DNA of 64,000 nt from Sycobia sp. Sy_11 (Eukaryota; Arthropoda; Insecta; Hymenoptera; Epichrysomallidae), in the NCBI GenBank assembly GCA_018907035.1, contig JACCIC010000022.1, positions 2,487,501 through 2,551,500 on the forward strand, read 5' to 3'. The notes below the pieces were generated by a model. That model made no database searches and was not told where the DNA came from. It worked only from the letters and a program-made list of their open reading frames with translations. Positions 63,745 through 64,000 of the stretch are shown piece by piece. Both the position numbers and the translations under genes were made by a program. Numbering within the stretch: position 1 is the first letter of the stretch; the number at the start of each line of letters is the position of its first letter.

Positions 63745-64000
63745 TAAAGAGGATCCGAAGCGGCTCGAAACCTTGGATTCAACTTAGTGGGAGATGGGTA
63801 GACAAGTTGGCGGAGGGGGCATTCGGATGGTACATCTGCTAACCGTTATTTGTCATTCAGGGTAGTTGTAATAGAGGCAATTCGATTTTTCAGATTCTAC
63901 GCAGGCGATTATAAAAAATGATAATCCAACCGTCATTCTAATAAAACTATAAGATCGATGAAAAGATTTGATGGTTTAACTTTTTTGGCATATTTTATTT
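63745..64000. mobile_element. foldback element, copy F (runs off window)
   Basis: Diverged subfamily member closest to copy E. It shares TTCAACTTAGTGGGAGATGG, a GGAGGGGGCATTCGGATGG block equivalent to copy A's GGTGGGGGCAGTCAGGTTG, then CAGATTCTACGCAGGCGATT and AACTATAAGATCGATGAAAA. The central motif GGCTCGAAACCTTGG is also present. The outer end is beyond the window. Confidence 0.65.

Overview
The window looks like a gene-poor, AT-rich stretch of an insect nuclear genome. The best guess is Hymenoptera, possibly an ant, based on the mix of mariner, Jockey-type and R1-type elements, the very long (TA)n and (CT)n microsatellites, and CpG-rich islands in a roughly 30% GC background. That assignment is inference. 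No complete host protein-coding gene, rRNA or tRNA can be recognised. Almost everything that can be named is a transposable element or its remains.

Layout. 1-21 kb: AT-rich DNA with microsatellites, several CpG-rich patches, two possible short first exons (3,666-3,781 and 16,840-16,913), a decayed mariner (7.1-7.5 kb), and two members of a foldback element family (9.9-10.4 and 11.4-11.6 kb). 21.2-27.5 kb: a three-level nest. A foldback element is interrupted by a non-autonomous Helitron (21,863-27,422), which is itself interrupted by a 5'-truncated Jockey-type LINE (22,160-26,173). Both insertion sites are confirmed by uninterrupted relatives elsewhere in the window. 27,735-29,020: a mariner of 1,286 bp with an intact 345-residue transposase, the only uninterrupted full-length transposon gene here. 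29-41.9 kb: AT-rich DNA, a small inverted-repeat-bounded element (31.04-31.45 kb), a CpG-rich island (34.7-35.9 kb) and another foldback relic (38.8-39.0 kb). 41,944-44,425: a decayed LINE with a perfect 13-bp target duplication. 45.2-45.9 kb: CpG-rich island. 46,200-47,045: second Helitron copy, minus strand. 47,828-48,974: decayed mariner, minus strand, with an internal deletion. 49.9-53.2 kb: two decayed LINEs (one with an RNase H domain, one R1-like). 54.3-54.7 kb: half of a foldback element. 56,593-57,107: an isolated inverted repeat with 161-bp arms. 57.8-64 kb: microsatellites, another CpG-rich island (61.27-61.86 kb) and a final foldback relic running off the end.

Relationships. The elements do not form a cooperating gene system. 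They record successive insertions: foldback first, then Helitron, then Jockey-type LINE. The intact mariner transposase could in principle mobilise its own element, but nothing here supplies proteins for the Helitron or foldback families, which must depend on partners elsewhere. I found no defence system, gene cluster or clearly new protein family. The most novel-looking material is the foldback family, the Helitron's direct-then-inverted minisatellite, the 31-kb element and the 56.6-kb hairpin.
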